In this document: piece after piece, positions 23,373-33,584 of the stretch
How the letters are laid out: every line of letters starts with the position of its first letter
Position numbering within the stretch: position 1 is the first letter of the stretch
Source: an uncultured Bacteroidota bacterium
GTDB lineage: Bacteria > Bacteroidota > Bacteroidia > Flavobacteriales > Flavobacteriaceae
Length of the DNA stretch: 64,000 bases
Reading direction: 5' to 3'
Assembly: GCA_902613595.1 (NCBI GenBank)
Contig: CACMHY010000001.1
Span: 124,001 to 188,000, forward strand
Position numbers and translations under genes: made by a program
Notes under the pieces: generated by a model
The model's database searches: none
The model's input: only the letters and a program-made list of their open reading frames with translations
Told to the model about the DNA's origin: nothing

Positions 23373-25319
23373 ATGATAGAAATTTGTTTTCCTGATAAGT
23401 CAAAACGTCCTTTCAAAAAAGGTGTAACTCCACTGGAAATTGCACAAAGTATTAGTGAAGGTCTTGCAAGGAATGTTTTGTCATCTTCATTTAATGGAAA
23501 AATTATTGAAGTATCTACACCTCTAAAAAAAAATGGAGATCTCAAACTGTTCACATGGAAAGACTTTGAGGGTAAAGCTGCATTTTGGCACTCGTCTGCT
23601 CATATTTTGGCACAAAGCATTTTATCACTTTATCCAAAAGCTAAACTCACAATAGGACCCTCAATTGAAAATGGGTTTTACTACGATGTTGACTTTGGGA
23701 ATTTTTCATTTACTGAGAGTGATTTGGTTCCTTTGGAAAAGAAATTTTTAAACTTTGCCCGTGAAAAATTCAAATTCAAAATGCGAATGTCTTCAAAAGC
23801 GGAAGCTCTCAAATATTACAAAAAAGAAAATAATCCCTATAAGTTAGAATTAATTGAAAATTTGAAGGATGGTGAAATTAGCTTTTGTGACCATGCTGAC
23901 TTCACAGATTTATGTAGAGGAGGGCACATACCAAATACAGGTTATATAAAAGCAGTTAAGTTATTAAGTATCGCAGGGGCATATTGGAGAGGGGATGAAT
24001 CAAGACCACAGCTCACCAGAATTTATGGTATTTCTTTTCCAAAACAAAAAGAGCTAAATGAATATTTAAAATTATTAGAGGAGGCAAAAAAACGTGATCA
24101 TAGAAAACTCGGGAAAGAACTTGAACTTTTCACATTTTCAAAAAAAGTAGGCCAAGGGTTACCACTCTGGCTTCCGAAAGGGGCTGAACTTCGTGAGCGT
24201 CTGGAAAATTTTCTAAAAAATGCACAGAAATTAGCGGGTTACGAACAAGTAATTTCTCCTCATATAGGAAATAAAGAATTATATGTAACATCAGGACATT
24301 ATGAAAAGTATGGCGCTGATAGTTTTCAGCCAATACAGACTCCAGCTGATGGAGAGGAATTTCTTCTCAAACCCATGAATTGTCCCCACCACTGTGAAAT
24401 ATTCAAATCAAAACCTTGGAGTTATCGTGATTTACCAAAACGTTATGCTGAATTTGGAACTGTATATCGTTATGAGCAGAGTGGGGAATTACATGGATTG
24501 ACAAGAGTTAGAGGGTTTACACAAGATGATGCGCATATTTTTTGTGCCCCTGAACAACTTGATGATGAGTTTAAAAAGGTTATTGACTTAGTATTATATG
24601 TTTTTAAATCCTTAGGTTTTAAAAACTTTTCCACACAAGTTTCTTTGCGCGATCCAGATAAACCTGAAAAATACATCGGTAACTTAAAAAACTGGGAAAT
24701 GGCAGAAAATGCTATCATTAACGCAGCTATTGAAAAAGATTTAAATTATAGTTTAGAAAAGGGTGAAGCTGCTTTTTATGGACCTAAACTTGATTTTATG
24801 GTTAAAGATGCGTTAGGGCGAAGATGGCAGCTTGGCACAATTCAAGTTGATTATAACTTGCCAGAACGATTTGATTTATCATACAAGGGTAGTGATAATA
24901 ATCTTTACAGACCAATCATGATCCATAGGGCACCTTTTGGAAGTATGGAACGTTTTGTTGCTATCCTTCTAGAGCATACAGGAGGAAATTTTCCAATTTG
25001 GCTTACACCTACACAAGCTAATATACTTTGTGTGAGTGAAAAACATAAAAATTACGCGCAAAAAGTTTTAAAATTCTTTGAAAATCACGAAATTCGCGCC
25101 CTCATAGATGATCGTAATGAAACAATAGGGAAAAAAATTCGTGAATCAGAAATTTCGAAAATCCCTTATATGATTATTCTAGGAGAAAAAGAAGCTCAAA
25201 GTCAATCAGTTTCTCTGCGTAAACATCAGAAAGGAGACGTAGGCAACTTTGATTTAGATTCGGTTGTAAAACTGATCAAAAATGAAATAAAGGATAGCCA
25301 TGTTGGCTTGAACGTTTAA
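23373..25319 (+). CDS. thrS: Threonyl-tRNA synthetase
   Basis: FWHSSAHILAQ; MNCPHHCEIF; GLTRVRGFTQDDAHIFC; LGTIQVDYNLPERF. Confidence 0.99.
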   Translation: MIEICFPDKSKRPFKKGVTPLEIAQSISEGLARNVLSSSFNGKIIEVSTPLKKNGDLKLFTWKDFEGKAAFWHSSAHILAQSILSLYPKAKLTIGPSIENGFYYDVDFGNFSFTESDLVPLEKKFLNFAREKFKFKMRMSSKAEALKYYKKENNPYKLELIENLKDGEISFCDHADFTDLCRGGHIPNTGYIKAVKLLSIAGAYWRGDESRPQLTRIYGISFPKQKELNEYLKLLEEAKKRDHRKLGKELELFTFSKKVGQGLPLWLPKGAELRERLENFLKNAQKLAGYEQVISPHIGNKELYVTSGHYEKYGADSFQPIQTPADGEEFLLKPMNCPHHCEIFKSKPWSYRDLPKRYAEFGTVYRYEQSGELHGLTRVRGFTQDDAHIFCAPEQLDDEFKKVIDLVLYVFKSLGFKNFSTQVSLRDPDKPEKYIGNLKNWEMAENAIINAAIEKDLNYSLEKGEAAFYGPKLDFMVKDALGRRWQLGTIQVDYNLPERFDLSYKGSDNNLYRPIMIHRAPFGSMERFVAILLEHTGGNFPIWLTPTQANILCVSEKHKNYAQKVLKFFENHEIRALIDDRNETIGKKIRESEISKIPYMIILGEKEAQSQSVSLRKHQKGDVGNFDLDSVVKLIKNEIKDSHVGLNV

Positions 25320-25334
25320 TTTAAAAAAAAAGAT

Positions 25335-25889
25335 ATAGCAATACGACGAAGAAGATCTAGTAGTCCAGGGAGAGTGTTCAAAGAAGACCCCCACAGGATT
25401 AATGAAAAGATCACAGCACACGAAATACGTCTTGTAGGAGATAATGTAGAGGTTGGAGTTTATACTCTTAATAATGCCTTACAAATAGCTCGAAACCTTC
25501 AGCTAGATCTTGTTGAGATTTCACCTAAAGCGTCACCGCCAGTATGCAAGATACTTGAATATAAGAAATTCTTATATGAACAAAAGAAGCGAGAGAAAGC
25601 ACTAAAAGCAAAATCAAGTAAAATTGTAGTAAAAGAAATTCGATTTGGTCCAAATACAGATGAGCATGATTATGAATTCAAAAAAAAACATGCAGAAAAG
25701 TTCCTTAGAGACGGTGCAAAGCTTAAAGCTTTTGTTTTTTTCAAAGGTCGCTCAATTATTTTCAAAGAAAAAGGCCAAATATTGCTCTTACGCTTAGCAC
25801 AAGATCTTGAGGAAATTGGAAAGGTAGAGCAAATGCCTGAATTAGAAGGCAAAAAAATGATAATGTTTATAACCCCCAAAAAAAAATAA
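25335..25889 (+). CDS. infC: Translation initiation factor IF-3, probable AUA start
   Basis: ORF-track GTG start (25374) is extended in frame by ATA GCA ATA CGA CGA AGA AGA TCT AGT AGT CCA GGG AGA = (M)[12 protein letters not shown], a basic N-terminus expected for flavobacterial IF-3; no ATG available upstream before the thrS stop. Confidence 0.85.
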   Translation: MAIRRRRSSSPGRVFKEDPHRINEKITAHEIRLVGDNVEVGVYTLNNALQIARNLQLDLVEISPKASPPVCKILEYKKFLYEQKKREKALKAKSSKIVVKEIRFGPNTDEHDYEFKKKHAEKFLRDGAKLKAFVFFKGRSIIFKEKGQILLLRLAQDLEEIGKVEQMPELEGKKMIMFITPKKK

Positions 25890-25900
25890 AATAGGAAATT

Positions 25901-26098
25901 ATGCCAAAAATGAAAACAAAGTCAAGTGCAAAAAAACGCTTTAAATTGACTGGCAGTGGTAAAATCAAAAGAAAGCATGCATTTAAAAACCACATATTGA
26001 CAAAGAAATCAAAAAAACGCAAATTAAAACTAACTCATTCAGGACTAGTAGATGATAGCGACACCAAAAACATAAAAGAACAATTACGCCTTGTATAA
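25901..26098 (+). CDS. rpmI: 50S ribosomal protein L35
   Basis: [33 protein letters not shown]. Confidence 0.98.
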   Translation: MPKMKTKSSAKKRFKLTGSGKIKRKHAFKNHILTKKSKKRKLKLTHSGLVDDSDTKNIKEQLRLV

Positions 26099-26131
26099 TT
26101 TAAAAGGTATTAAAAACAATTAAAGTAACCT

Positions 26132-26170
26132 GAAGTAAGGCTCTTTAAAGAGTATTTTACCGCCTGCTTC
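26132..26170 (+). ncRNA. Candidate structured cis-element between rpmI and rplT
   Basis: GAAGTA(A)GG pairs with CCTGCTTC, enclosing the hairpin CTCT-TTAA-AGAG. Confidence 0.35.
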
Positions 26171-26184
26171 AAAAAACAATTAAA

Positions 26185-26529
26185 ATGCCAAGATCACTAA
26201 ATTCAGTAGCTTCAAGAGCTCGCAGAAAAAAAATTATTAAACAAGCAAAAGGCTATTTCGGACGTAGAAAAAACGTTTGGACAATTGCAAAAAATGCTGT
26301 TGAGAAAGCAATGCTTTATTCCTACAGAGATAGGAGAGTAAAAAAACGAAGTTTCAGATCCCTCTGGATTGCACGTATTAATGCTGGTGCTCGAGCAAAT
26401 GGAATGTCATATAGCCAATTTATAGGAAAAGTGAAAGCCAAAAATATTGAGCTAAATAGAAAAGTGTTGGCCGATTTGGCCATGAATAACCCCGAAGCTT
26501 TCAAAGCTATTGTGGATAAAATTAAATAA
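26185..26529 (+). CDS. rplT: 50S ribosomal protein L20
   Basis: [43 protein letters not shown]. Confidence 0.98.
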   Translation: MPRSLNSVASRARRKKIIKQAKGYFGRRKNVWTIAKNAVEKAMLYSYRDRRVKKRSFRSLWIARINAGARANGMSYSQFIGKVKAKNIELNRKVLADLAMNNPEAFKAIVDKIK

Positions 26530-26591
26530 GTCAAACCTTACCACACTCACTTAAAAAAATCTGACACATATTGGTTTTTTTATTTTTCGCC

Positions 26592-26936
26592 ATGATCAAG
26601 ATTTACCATAACAATCGGTGTCGCAAGTCTAGAGAGGTTTTACAGTACTTGGTAAATAAAGCATTAAACGTACAAATCATCGAATACATGAAGAATCCGT
26701 TGACTGCAATAGAATGGAAAGATCTATTTTTACAGATCGGCAAATCACCTCAGGAAATGATACGTACTCAAGAAGCTTTATGGAAGAATGATTATAAAGA
26801 CCAGGCAATCGATGATGCAAAATTGCTTGACATCTTTTCAAAACATCCTAAACTCATAAAAAGGCCCATCGTATTAAAAGGAAAAAAAGGAGTTTTGGTC
26901 CAGCCTATAGAGGTTTTGAAAGTATTTATATCTTAA
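26592..26936 (+). CDS. ArsC/Spx-like thioredoxin-fold reductase family
   Basis: MIKIYHNNRCRKSREVLQYL ... KLIKRPIVLKGKKGVLVQP. Confidence 0.85.
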   Translation: MIKIYHNNRCRKSREVLQYLVNKALNVQIIEYMKNPLTAIEWKDLFLQIGKSPQEMIRTQEALWKNDYKDQAIDDAKLLDIFSKHPKLIKRPIVLKGKKGVLVQPIEVLKVFIS

Positions 26937-26989
26937 CATTAACCTTCATCTACATATATCTAGGCTGACAGTAAAATAAACAACAAGTA

Positions 26990-29470
26990 ATGAAAAAAAG
27001 ACACTTTGGAATCTTGTTACTTATTGGAATGTTCTATACTTATGGACAAAAGTCTGAAGATTCGCCGAAATTCACTATTACTGGAAAGGTAATTGATAAA
27101 GAAAATAACCAACCACTAGAGTACGCAACAATTACCTTAAAAAGTAATAATCGTCCCGACTTTATTCAGGGTGGAATCACAGATTCTGAAGGAAATTTTC
27201 AAATTGAATCTGTCCCAGGAAAATACGATATAAATATTGAATTCATCAGTTTTGTAACTTACACTATGAACGGCGTATCCCTGAAGTCGAATTTGAATTT
27301 GGGAACCATTGCTATGGAAATCGATCCCAGTGAACTTGAGGAAGTAGAGCTGGTAGGTGAGCAAACTCAAGTTGAAATAAGATTAGACAAGCGCATCTAC
27401 AATGTAGGTAAAGATATTACGGTTCGTGGAGGCAGCGTGGCCGACGTTTTGGGAAACATCCCTTCCATCACTGTGGATGTTGAGGGAAATATTGCCCTGA
27501 GAGGTAATAATAATGTTCGAATTCTTATTAACGGGAAACCCTCAGGCCTTGTTGGCATTTCTGGACCTGATGGACTTCGCCAACTTCCCTCTGAATCTAT
27601 CGAGAAAGTAGAAGTTATCACATCACCTTCCGCCCGTTACGATGCCGAAGGCACTGGTGGTATTCTCAATATAATTTTAAAAAAACAAGAACGTTCGGGT
27701 TTCAATGGTAATTTTAATATAAATGGGGGTATCCCTGAGACCTTTCGGGGAACGGCCACTGTTAATTGGAAAACAAAAAAACTAAACCTGTTTTCTACCA
27801 ATACTATTGGCCGAAGAACCAGTATTAGCAATGGATTATCTGAAAATGAGTATTTCAATGAAGAGGAAGCCAATTCCTATCTCTTTGAAACAGGAAAAAT
27901 CAATCGAGAACGCGATCAATTATTTATTTCTCTAGGAGCGGAATATTTTATTGACAAGTCCAGTAGCTTTACCTTAAATGGATTTTATCGAGACAATGAA
28001 GGAATAAATGATGGTGTTGTTACCATTGATGAACTAAATTCACTAGATGGAAGCACTATTTCTACTGTTGAGCGCAAGCAATATGAACCAGAACTTGATG
28101 AATCTTTTCAACTCTCAGGACTTTATGAAAAGAAATTTAATGACAAAGGACATGAAATCAGTGCCACCTACCAGTACGAACAAAGTACTGAAGATGAACT
28201 CGCACAAATCACAAGTCTTCAAACATTTCCTTCTATAAGAATCAACGATAACGAAGAAGTGACCACACTAGAATCACAAAAAAGGATCTTGGCTCAAGTA
28301 GATTATATCTATCCCCTAGATGAGAATACCCAAATAGAACTGGGATATCGTGGTACTTTTAATACGATTGAAACCGATTATGAAGTTGCTTTTATAGAAA
28401 ACAACAATCGTAGCATCGATGCCGATCTAACTAACGTATTGGTGTATAAAGAATATGTAAATGCTGCCTATTCTCAGTTCGGAAAGAAAATTAATAAATT
28501 CTCTCTTTTACTTGGATTGCGAATGGAGGATTCCAATATTGTGATTGACCAAAGAACAACCAATGACTACACAAATAAACGATATACCAATTGGTTTCCT
28601 ACAGTCAACCTCTCCTTTGAAATCGATCAAAAAGAAAGCATTACATTAGGTTATGCCAAAAGGATTCGACGTCCCCGTGGATTTTTTTTAAATCCCTTTC
28701 CTTCACGAAACAGTATCACGAACTTTTTTCAAGGAAACCCTGATTTGGATCCTGCTAGCACTGGGAGTTTTGATTTAGGTTACCTTAATCGCTTCAAAAA
28801 ATTCACTATAAATGGATCCATTTATTATCAACGCACTACGAATAATTTTCAATTTGTTAATGAAGATACGGGGGAAACGGTTATCTTGAGCGGTGACCCT
28901 AACGATCCTATTTCTGATCTTGTAATTGTACCCGTATTAAGAAGAGGTCCTATCAATCTTTCCAAAAATAAACGCTATGGAGGAGAGGCTAATTTGACTT
29001 TTACTCCCAATCGAAAAATTCGTTTAAATGCGAATTTCAACGTTTACAGCAATGAAGTTATTGGAACTTACAATGGGTTTGTTTTTGACGCCAAAAATGT
29101 AAGCTGGTCTTCACGATTTATTTCAAGTATTAATTTTGGTAAAGGTCTTAGCTGGCAAAATCAACTTTTTTTTCGTGGGCCACGCGTAACCGCACAATCC
29201 AAGAGCAAACCGTTGGGCGGATTGTCTACCGCAATCAACAAAGACATCTTAAAGGAGAAAGGGACATTATCCTTTCGGATTAGTGATGTATTCAATTCTC
29301 AAAAGTATCGCTCAAATACCTTCACCGATACGTTTAACAGTTATACTGAGTTCCAATGGCGGCAACCTACCTACATTGTAACTTTAACTTATCGATTGAA
29401 TCAAAAGAAAAACCAACGAAACCGTCGAAGCGGATATCGAGGTGATGACGATGGTGGGTATGGTTATTAA
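26990..29470 (+). CDS. TonB-dependent-receptor-type outer membrane beta-barrel protein with N-terminal carboxypeptidase-regulatory-like domain
   Basis: Signal peptide; FTITGKVIDKENNQPLEYATITL; plug NVRILINGKPSG, SARYDAEGTGGILNIILKK. Confidence 0.92.
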   Translation: MKKRHFGILLLIGMFYTYGQKSEDSPKFTITGKVIDKENNQPLEYATITLKSNNRPDFIQGGITDSEGNFQIESVPGKYDINIEFISFVTYTMNGVSLKSNLNLGTIAMEIDPSELEEVELVGEQTQVEIRLDKRIYNVGKDITVRGGSVADVLGNIPSITVDVEGNIALRGNNNVRILINGKPSGLVGISGPDGLRQLPSESIEKVEVITSPSARYDAEGTGGILNIILKKQERSGFNGNFNINGGIPETFRGTATVNWKTKKLNLFSTNTIGRRTSISNGLSENEYFNEEEANSYLFETGKINRERDQLFISLGAEYFIDKSSSFTLNGFYRDNEGINDGVVTIDELNSLDGSTISTVERKQYEPELDESFQLSGLYEKKFNDKGHEISATYQYEQSTEDELAQITSLQTFPSIRINDNEEVTTLESQKRILAQVDYIYPLDENTQIELGYRGTFNTIETDYEVAFIENNNRSIDADLTNVLVYKEYVNAAYSQFGKKINKFSLLLGLRMEDSNIVIDQRTTNDYTNKRYTNWFPTVNLSFEIDQKESITLGYAKRIRRPRGFFLNPFPSRNSITNFFQGNPDLDPASTGSFDLGYLNRFKKFTINGSIYYQRTTNNFQFVNEDTGETVILSGDPNDPISDLVIVPVLRRGPINLSKNKRYGGEANLTFTPNRKIRLNANFNVYSNEVIGTYNGFVFDAKNVSWSSRFISSINFGKGLSWQNQLFFRGPRVTAQSKSKPLGGLSTAINKDILKEKGTLSFRISDVFNSQKYRSNTFTDTFNSYTEFQWRQPTYIVTLTYRLNQKKNQRNRRSGYRGDDDGGYGY

Positions 29471-29503
29471 AAAAGCATCTAAATACAGACGTTTTTTATA
29501 AGT

Positions 29504-29662
29504 TTATTTTTTTTTAGCTCGCCATTCGTCAAAGCGTTCCTTAGCAGCACCTAATAGCCAATAAGGTATTGCAAAAGTAAGAAGGAAAATCATCAACCAG
29601 AAACCGATAGTAAGTATACTCAAAAAAGCGAGGAAGCCTAAATATTGGTCAAATTCAAACAT
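29504..29662 (-). CDS. Small membrane protein (52 aa), absent from ORF track
   Basis: MFEFDQYLGFLAFLSILTIGFWLMIFLLTFAIPYWLLGAAKERFDEWRAKKK*; one or two TM segments and charged C-terminus. Confidence 0.6.
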   Translation of the reverse strand: MFEFDQYLGFLAFLSILTIGFWLMIFLLTFAIPYWLLGAAKERFDEWRAKKK

Positions 29663-29801
29663 TTATCAAGATTATATTACAAAGGTAATTTTTTTTATTT
29701 ATTTGTTAGAATTGAATAATTAAAATCTCCTAAAAGAAAATATTCTACGTTATATTAATGTTTATTGTTAAACCTAGTATTTTTATATAAAATTATTAAA
29801 T

Positions 29802-31202
29802 ATGAAGTACCGTATTGAAAAAGATACAATTGGAGAAATTAAAGTGGCAAAAGACGTTTATTGGGGTCCACAAACAGAGCGCTCACTAAAAAACTTTAAA
29901 ATAGGTTCTTCTGGTTCCATGCCAATGGAAATCATATATGGATTTGCACAATTAAAAAAAGCTGCTGCTAACACAAATTTTGATCTGGGTGTATTATCAA
30001 AAGTAAAAAGAGATCTAATAGTTAAAGTTTGTGATGAAATTTTGGAAAGGAAATTAGACGATCATTTTCCATTAGTGATTTGGCAAACTGGATCAGGGAC
30101 TCAAAGTAACATGAATGTAAATGAAGTAATTTCAAACAGAGCTCACGTCTTAGAAGGGAAAATGTTAGGTGAAGGAGAAAAAACCCTTGCACCAAACGAT
30201 GATGTAAATCGATCTCAATCATCAAATGACACTTTTCCCACAGCAATGCATATTGCTTGTTACAAAAAAATAATAGAAATAACAATCCCGGGTTTAACAG
30301 ATTTAAAAAACGCCTTAAATGATAAAGCAACTGCATTTAAGGACATTGTAAAAATCGGAAGAACCCATTTGATGGATGCCACTCCCCTAACCCTAGGTCA
30401 GGAATTCTCCGGTTATTCTAGTCAATTAGAAAATGGTATAAAGTCTTTACAATTTAGCCTCAACCATCTTGCTGAAATCGCTCTAGGTGGCACTGCAGTC
30501 GGAACAGGGATCAATGCACCCAATGGATATTCAGAAAAAGTAGCTTCATATATTTCTGAGTTTACAGGTTTCCCTTTTAAAACAGCGCCTAACAAATTTG
30601 AAGCATTAGCTGCTCATGATGCTATAGTTGGATCTCATTCAGCTTTAAAGCAAATTGCCGTTTCATTAAATAAGATTGCTAATGACATACGATTAATGGC
30701 ATCAGGACCTCGCTCTGGTATTGGAGAGTTAATATTACCAGCAAACGAACCTGGGAGCTCTATTATGCCTGGAAAAGTTAATCCAACACAATGTGAAGCT
30801 CTGACTATGGTGTGTGCTCAAGTCATGGGTAATGATGTAGCTGTTACTATTGGCGGTGCACAAGGTCATTATGAGTTAAACGTTTTTAAGCCGCTTATGG
30901 CTGCTAACACAATTGAATCAGCTCAACTTATTGGAGACGCATGTTCTAGTTTCACTCAAAATTGTATAAAAGGTATCAAACCAAATTACAAACGAATTAA
31001 AAATCTAGTTCAGAATTCATTAATGTTAGTTACCGCGCTAAACACAAAGATAGGATACTACAAAGCTGCTGAAATTGCTAAAAAAGCATATGATGATGGA
31101 ACAAGTTTAAAAGAAGCTAGTTTAAAACTTGGCTATTTGACGGAAGAACAATTTGACAATTGGGTTCGTCCGGAAGATATGATAGGAAATGAAAAAAATT
31201 AA
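29802..31202 (+). CDS. fumC: Class II fumarate hydratase
   Basis: [48 protein letters not shown]. Confidence 0.98.
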   Translation: MKYRIEKDTIGEIKVAKDVYWGPQTERSLKNFKIGSSGSMPMEIIYGFAQLKKAAANTNFDLGVLSKVKRDLIVKVCDEILERKLDDHFPLVIWQTGSGTQSNMNVNEVISNRAHVLEGKMLGEGEKTLAPNDDVNRSQSSNDTFPTAMHIACYKKIIEITIPGLTDLKNALNDKATAFKDIVKIGRTHLMDATPLTLGQEFSGYSSQLENGIKSLQFSLNHLAEIALGGTAVGTGINAPNGYSEKVASYISEFTGFPFKTAPNKFEALAAHDAIVGSHSALKQIAVSLNKIANDIRLMASGPRSGIGELILPANEPGSSIMPGKVNPTQCEALTMVCAQVMGNDVAVTIGGAQGHYELNVFKPLMAANTIESAQLIGDACSSFTQNCIKGIKPNYKRIKNLVQNSLMLVTALNTKIGYYKAAEIAKKAYDDGTSLKEASLKLGYLTEEQFDNWVRPEDMIGNEKN

Positions 31203-31656
31203 TTTTAGAAAATATTCCAATAAGGATGCTTCTATTTTTAAGTCTTTAAACTTGCAGTGGCTAGAAAGCTATTTTTTTGTAGAACCTATAGATGAAGTAA
31301 TTCTCAACAATCCTACATCAAAAATATTAGATCCTGGGGGGCATATAATTATGGTAGAATTAAATGGTAAAGTTATAGGAACATTCACATTTATCAAGAT
31401 AGAAGAAAGTATTTTTGAATTTAGTAAAATGGCTATTAATCCAATTTACAGAGGGCAAGGGCATGGAAACTCTATTATGAAGTACGCAATTTCGTTTGCA
31501 AAAAAAAATGAATGGAAAAAAATTATTCTCTACTCTAATACTAAATTAGAGAATGCAATTCATTTGTATTATAAATATGGTTTTTTGGAGGTAGAAATGG
31601 AATCTAATATTATTTATTCTAGAGGGAATATAAAAATGGAGTTAAGCTTAAACTGA
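31189..31656 (+). CDS. GNAT family N-acetyltransferase
   Basis: [26 protein letters not shown]; overlaps the fumC 3' end. Confidence 0.85.
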   Translation: MKKINFRKYSNKDASIFKSLNLQWLESYFFVEPIDEVILNNPTSKILDPGGHIIMVELNGKVIGTFTFIKIEESIFEFSKMAINPIYRGQGHGNSIMKYAISFAKKNEWKKIILYSNTKLENAIHLYYKYGFLEVEMESNIIYSRGNIKMELSLN

Positions 31657-31691
31657 TCATTTTAAAATTTAGATTTTTATATTTTGCTAAC

Positions 31692-31883
31692 TTAAATCCG
31701 GCCTCTCAAAGCATTAAAAGCCCAAGATATAGCATAAAATCCAATCCCAGCAATTGAAAATCCTATTGCATATTCTCGATACTTAAAGATGCCTACCAAA
31801 ATTAGAGCGGTACCAATTATAGCCATTATCAATGCAGTAATACCTGCTATTTTATTTTTATTTAAATTCATTATTCTTTGCAC
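31692..31883 (-). CDS. Small membrane protein, CAL67264-like
   Basis: Two TM segments, ending GIGFYAISWAFNALRGRI; family recognised from memory. Confidence 0.5.
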   Translation of the reverse strand: MQRIMNLNKNKIAGITALIMAIIGTALILVGIFKYREYAIGFSIAGIGFYAISWAFNALRGRI

Positions 31884-31955
31884 CTCAAATATCGAACAAT
31901 TATTTAAAATGACACATATATAAATTATTACTTTAGTAGTATCATTTATTTAACA

Positions 31956-33584
31956 ATGGAACTTGAAAAAGAAAAAAACAAGGACTCAATGAAAATGGCT
32001 TGGGCTAACATTGAGTCTAAATTTAGAAAAATTAAGTTAGGAGGTGGCAAAAGCCGCCTTGAAAAAATTAAAAGCCAGGGTAAATTAACAGCCAGAGAAA
32101 GAGTAAAAAATCTTGTTGACGATACAAGTAAAATTTATGAAATTGGAATTTTGGCAGGTGAAAAGATGTACAATGAATATGGTGGATGTCCGTCAGCGGG
32201 AGTTATAGTTGCAATTGCTAAGGTATCAGGGAGATATTGTGTAATTGTAGCAAATGATCCAAGTGTAAAAGCTGGTGCTTGGTTTCCAATGACAACTAAA
32301 AAAAATTTAAGAGCACAGGAAATAGCTATTGACAACAGAATTCCAATAATTTATTTAGTAGATAGTGCAGGTATTTTCCTTCCCCTTCAAGAAGAACTTT
32401 TCGCTGATAAAGAAAACTTCGGTAGGATATTTAGAAATAATGCTAAAATGAGCAGTATGGGTATTGTCCAAATTGCAGCTGTGATGGGAAGCTGTGTTGC
32501 AGGAGGTGCTTACCTACCAATTATGTCTGATGAGGCAATTATAGTTGAAAAAACTGGAAGTATTTTTTTGGCAGGGAGCTATCTTGTTAAAGCAGCTATT
32601 GGGGAAAATATTGATAATGAATATTTAGGAGGAGCTGACACTCACAGTGGTATTAGTGGGGTTACCGATTATAAATTAAAAGATGATAAAGCAGCTTTGG
32701 ATAAAATAAGAAGTATTATCGATAAAATTGGTTCTTACCCCAAGGCTGGCTTTAAGCGCTCTGAAACTAAAATTCCTGAAATTGAAAAAGACAAAATTTA
32801 TTCAATTTTACCAAAGAAAAACACACAACCTTATAACTCATATGAATTGATTGACTCGCTTGTTGATGATAATTCGATTGATGAATATAAAAAAGAATAT
32901 GGTCAAACTATAATCACTTGCTATGCTAAAATTGATGGATGGTCGATTGGAATTGTAGCTAATCAAAGAAATATAGTAAAAAGTAAAAATGGTGAAATGC
33001 AATTTGGTGGAGTAATTTATGGCGATGCAGCTGACAAAGCAACAAGATTTATAGCGAATTGTAATCAAAAAAACATACCACTGGTTTTTCTACAAGACGT
33101 TACTGGATTTATGGTTGGAAGTAAAGCAGAGCATTCTGGAATTATTAAAGATGGTGCCAAGATGGTAAATGCAGTTGCTAATTCAGTTGTTCCAAAGTTT
33201 ACTATAATTATTGGAAACTCTTTTGGAGCTGGAAACTACGCGATGTGTGGAAAAGCTTTTGATCCAAGGCTAATAGTCGCTTGGCCTACAGCAAAAATTG
33301 CTGTAATGGGTGGAAGTCAAGCAGCAGAAGTGTTGCTACAAATTGAGAAATCATCTGCTTTAAAAAATGGGGAGCAACTAGATGAAAAAAAAGAATCTTT
33401 AATGAAAGAAAAAATAAAAAGTAAATATGATGAGAAAACTGATGTAGTATTTGCAGCTTCTCAATTGTGGGTTGATGCTGTAATAGATCCTGCAGAGACT
33501 CGATCATGGATTAGTATGGGGATTGAAATAGCAAATCAATCTCCAATAGATAGGAAATTCAATATGGGAATTTTACAAGTCTAA
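31956..33584 (+). CDS. Acyl-CoA carboxylase beta (carboxyltransferase) subunit
   Basis: GKLTARERVKNLVDDTS; VMGSCVAGGAYLPIMSDE; FGAGNYAMCGKAFDPRLIVAWPTAKIAVMGG. Confidence 0.92.
   Translation: MELEKEKNKDSMKMAWANIESKFRKIKLGGGKSRLEKIKSQGKLTARERVKNLVDDTSKIYEIGILAGEKMYNEYGGCPSAGVIVAIAKVSGRYCVIVANDPSVKAGAWFPMTTKKNLRAQEIAIDNRIPIIYLVDSAGIFLPLQEELFADKENFGRIFRNNAKMSSMGIVQIAAVMGSCVAGGAYLPIMSDEAIIVEKTGSIFLAGSYLVKAAIGENIDNEYLGGADTHSGISGVTDYKLKDDKAALDKIRSIIDKIGSYPKAGFKRSETKIPEIEKDKIYSILPKKNTQPYNSYELIDSLVDDNSIDEYKKEYGQTIITCYAKIDGWSIGIVANQRNIVKSKNGEMQFGGVIYGDAADKATRFIANCNQKNIPLVFLQDVTGFMVGSKAEHSGIIKDGAKMVNAVANSVVPKFTIIIGNSFGAGNYAMCGKAFDPRLIVAWPTAKIAVMGGSQAAEVLLQIEKSSALKNGEQLDEKKESLMKEKIKSKYDEKTDVVFAASQLWVDAVIDPAETRSWISMGIEIANQSPIDRKFNMGILQV

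Noticed and set aside
30022-30336. 104-aa minus-strand ORF
   Set aside because: Antisense to fumC; Leu/His-rich shadow frame.
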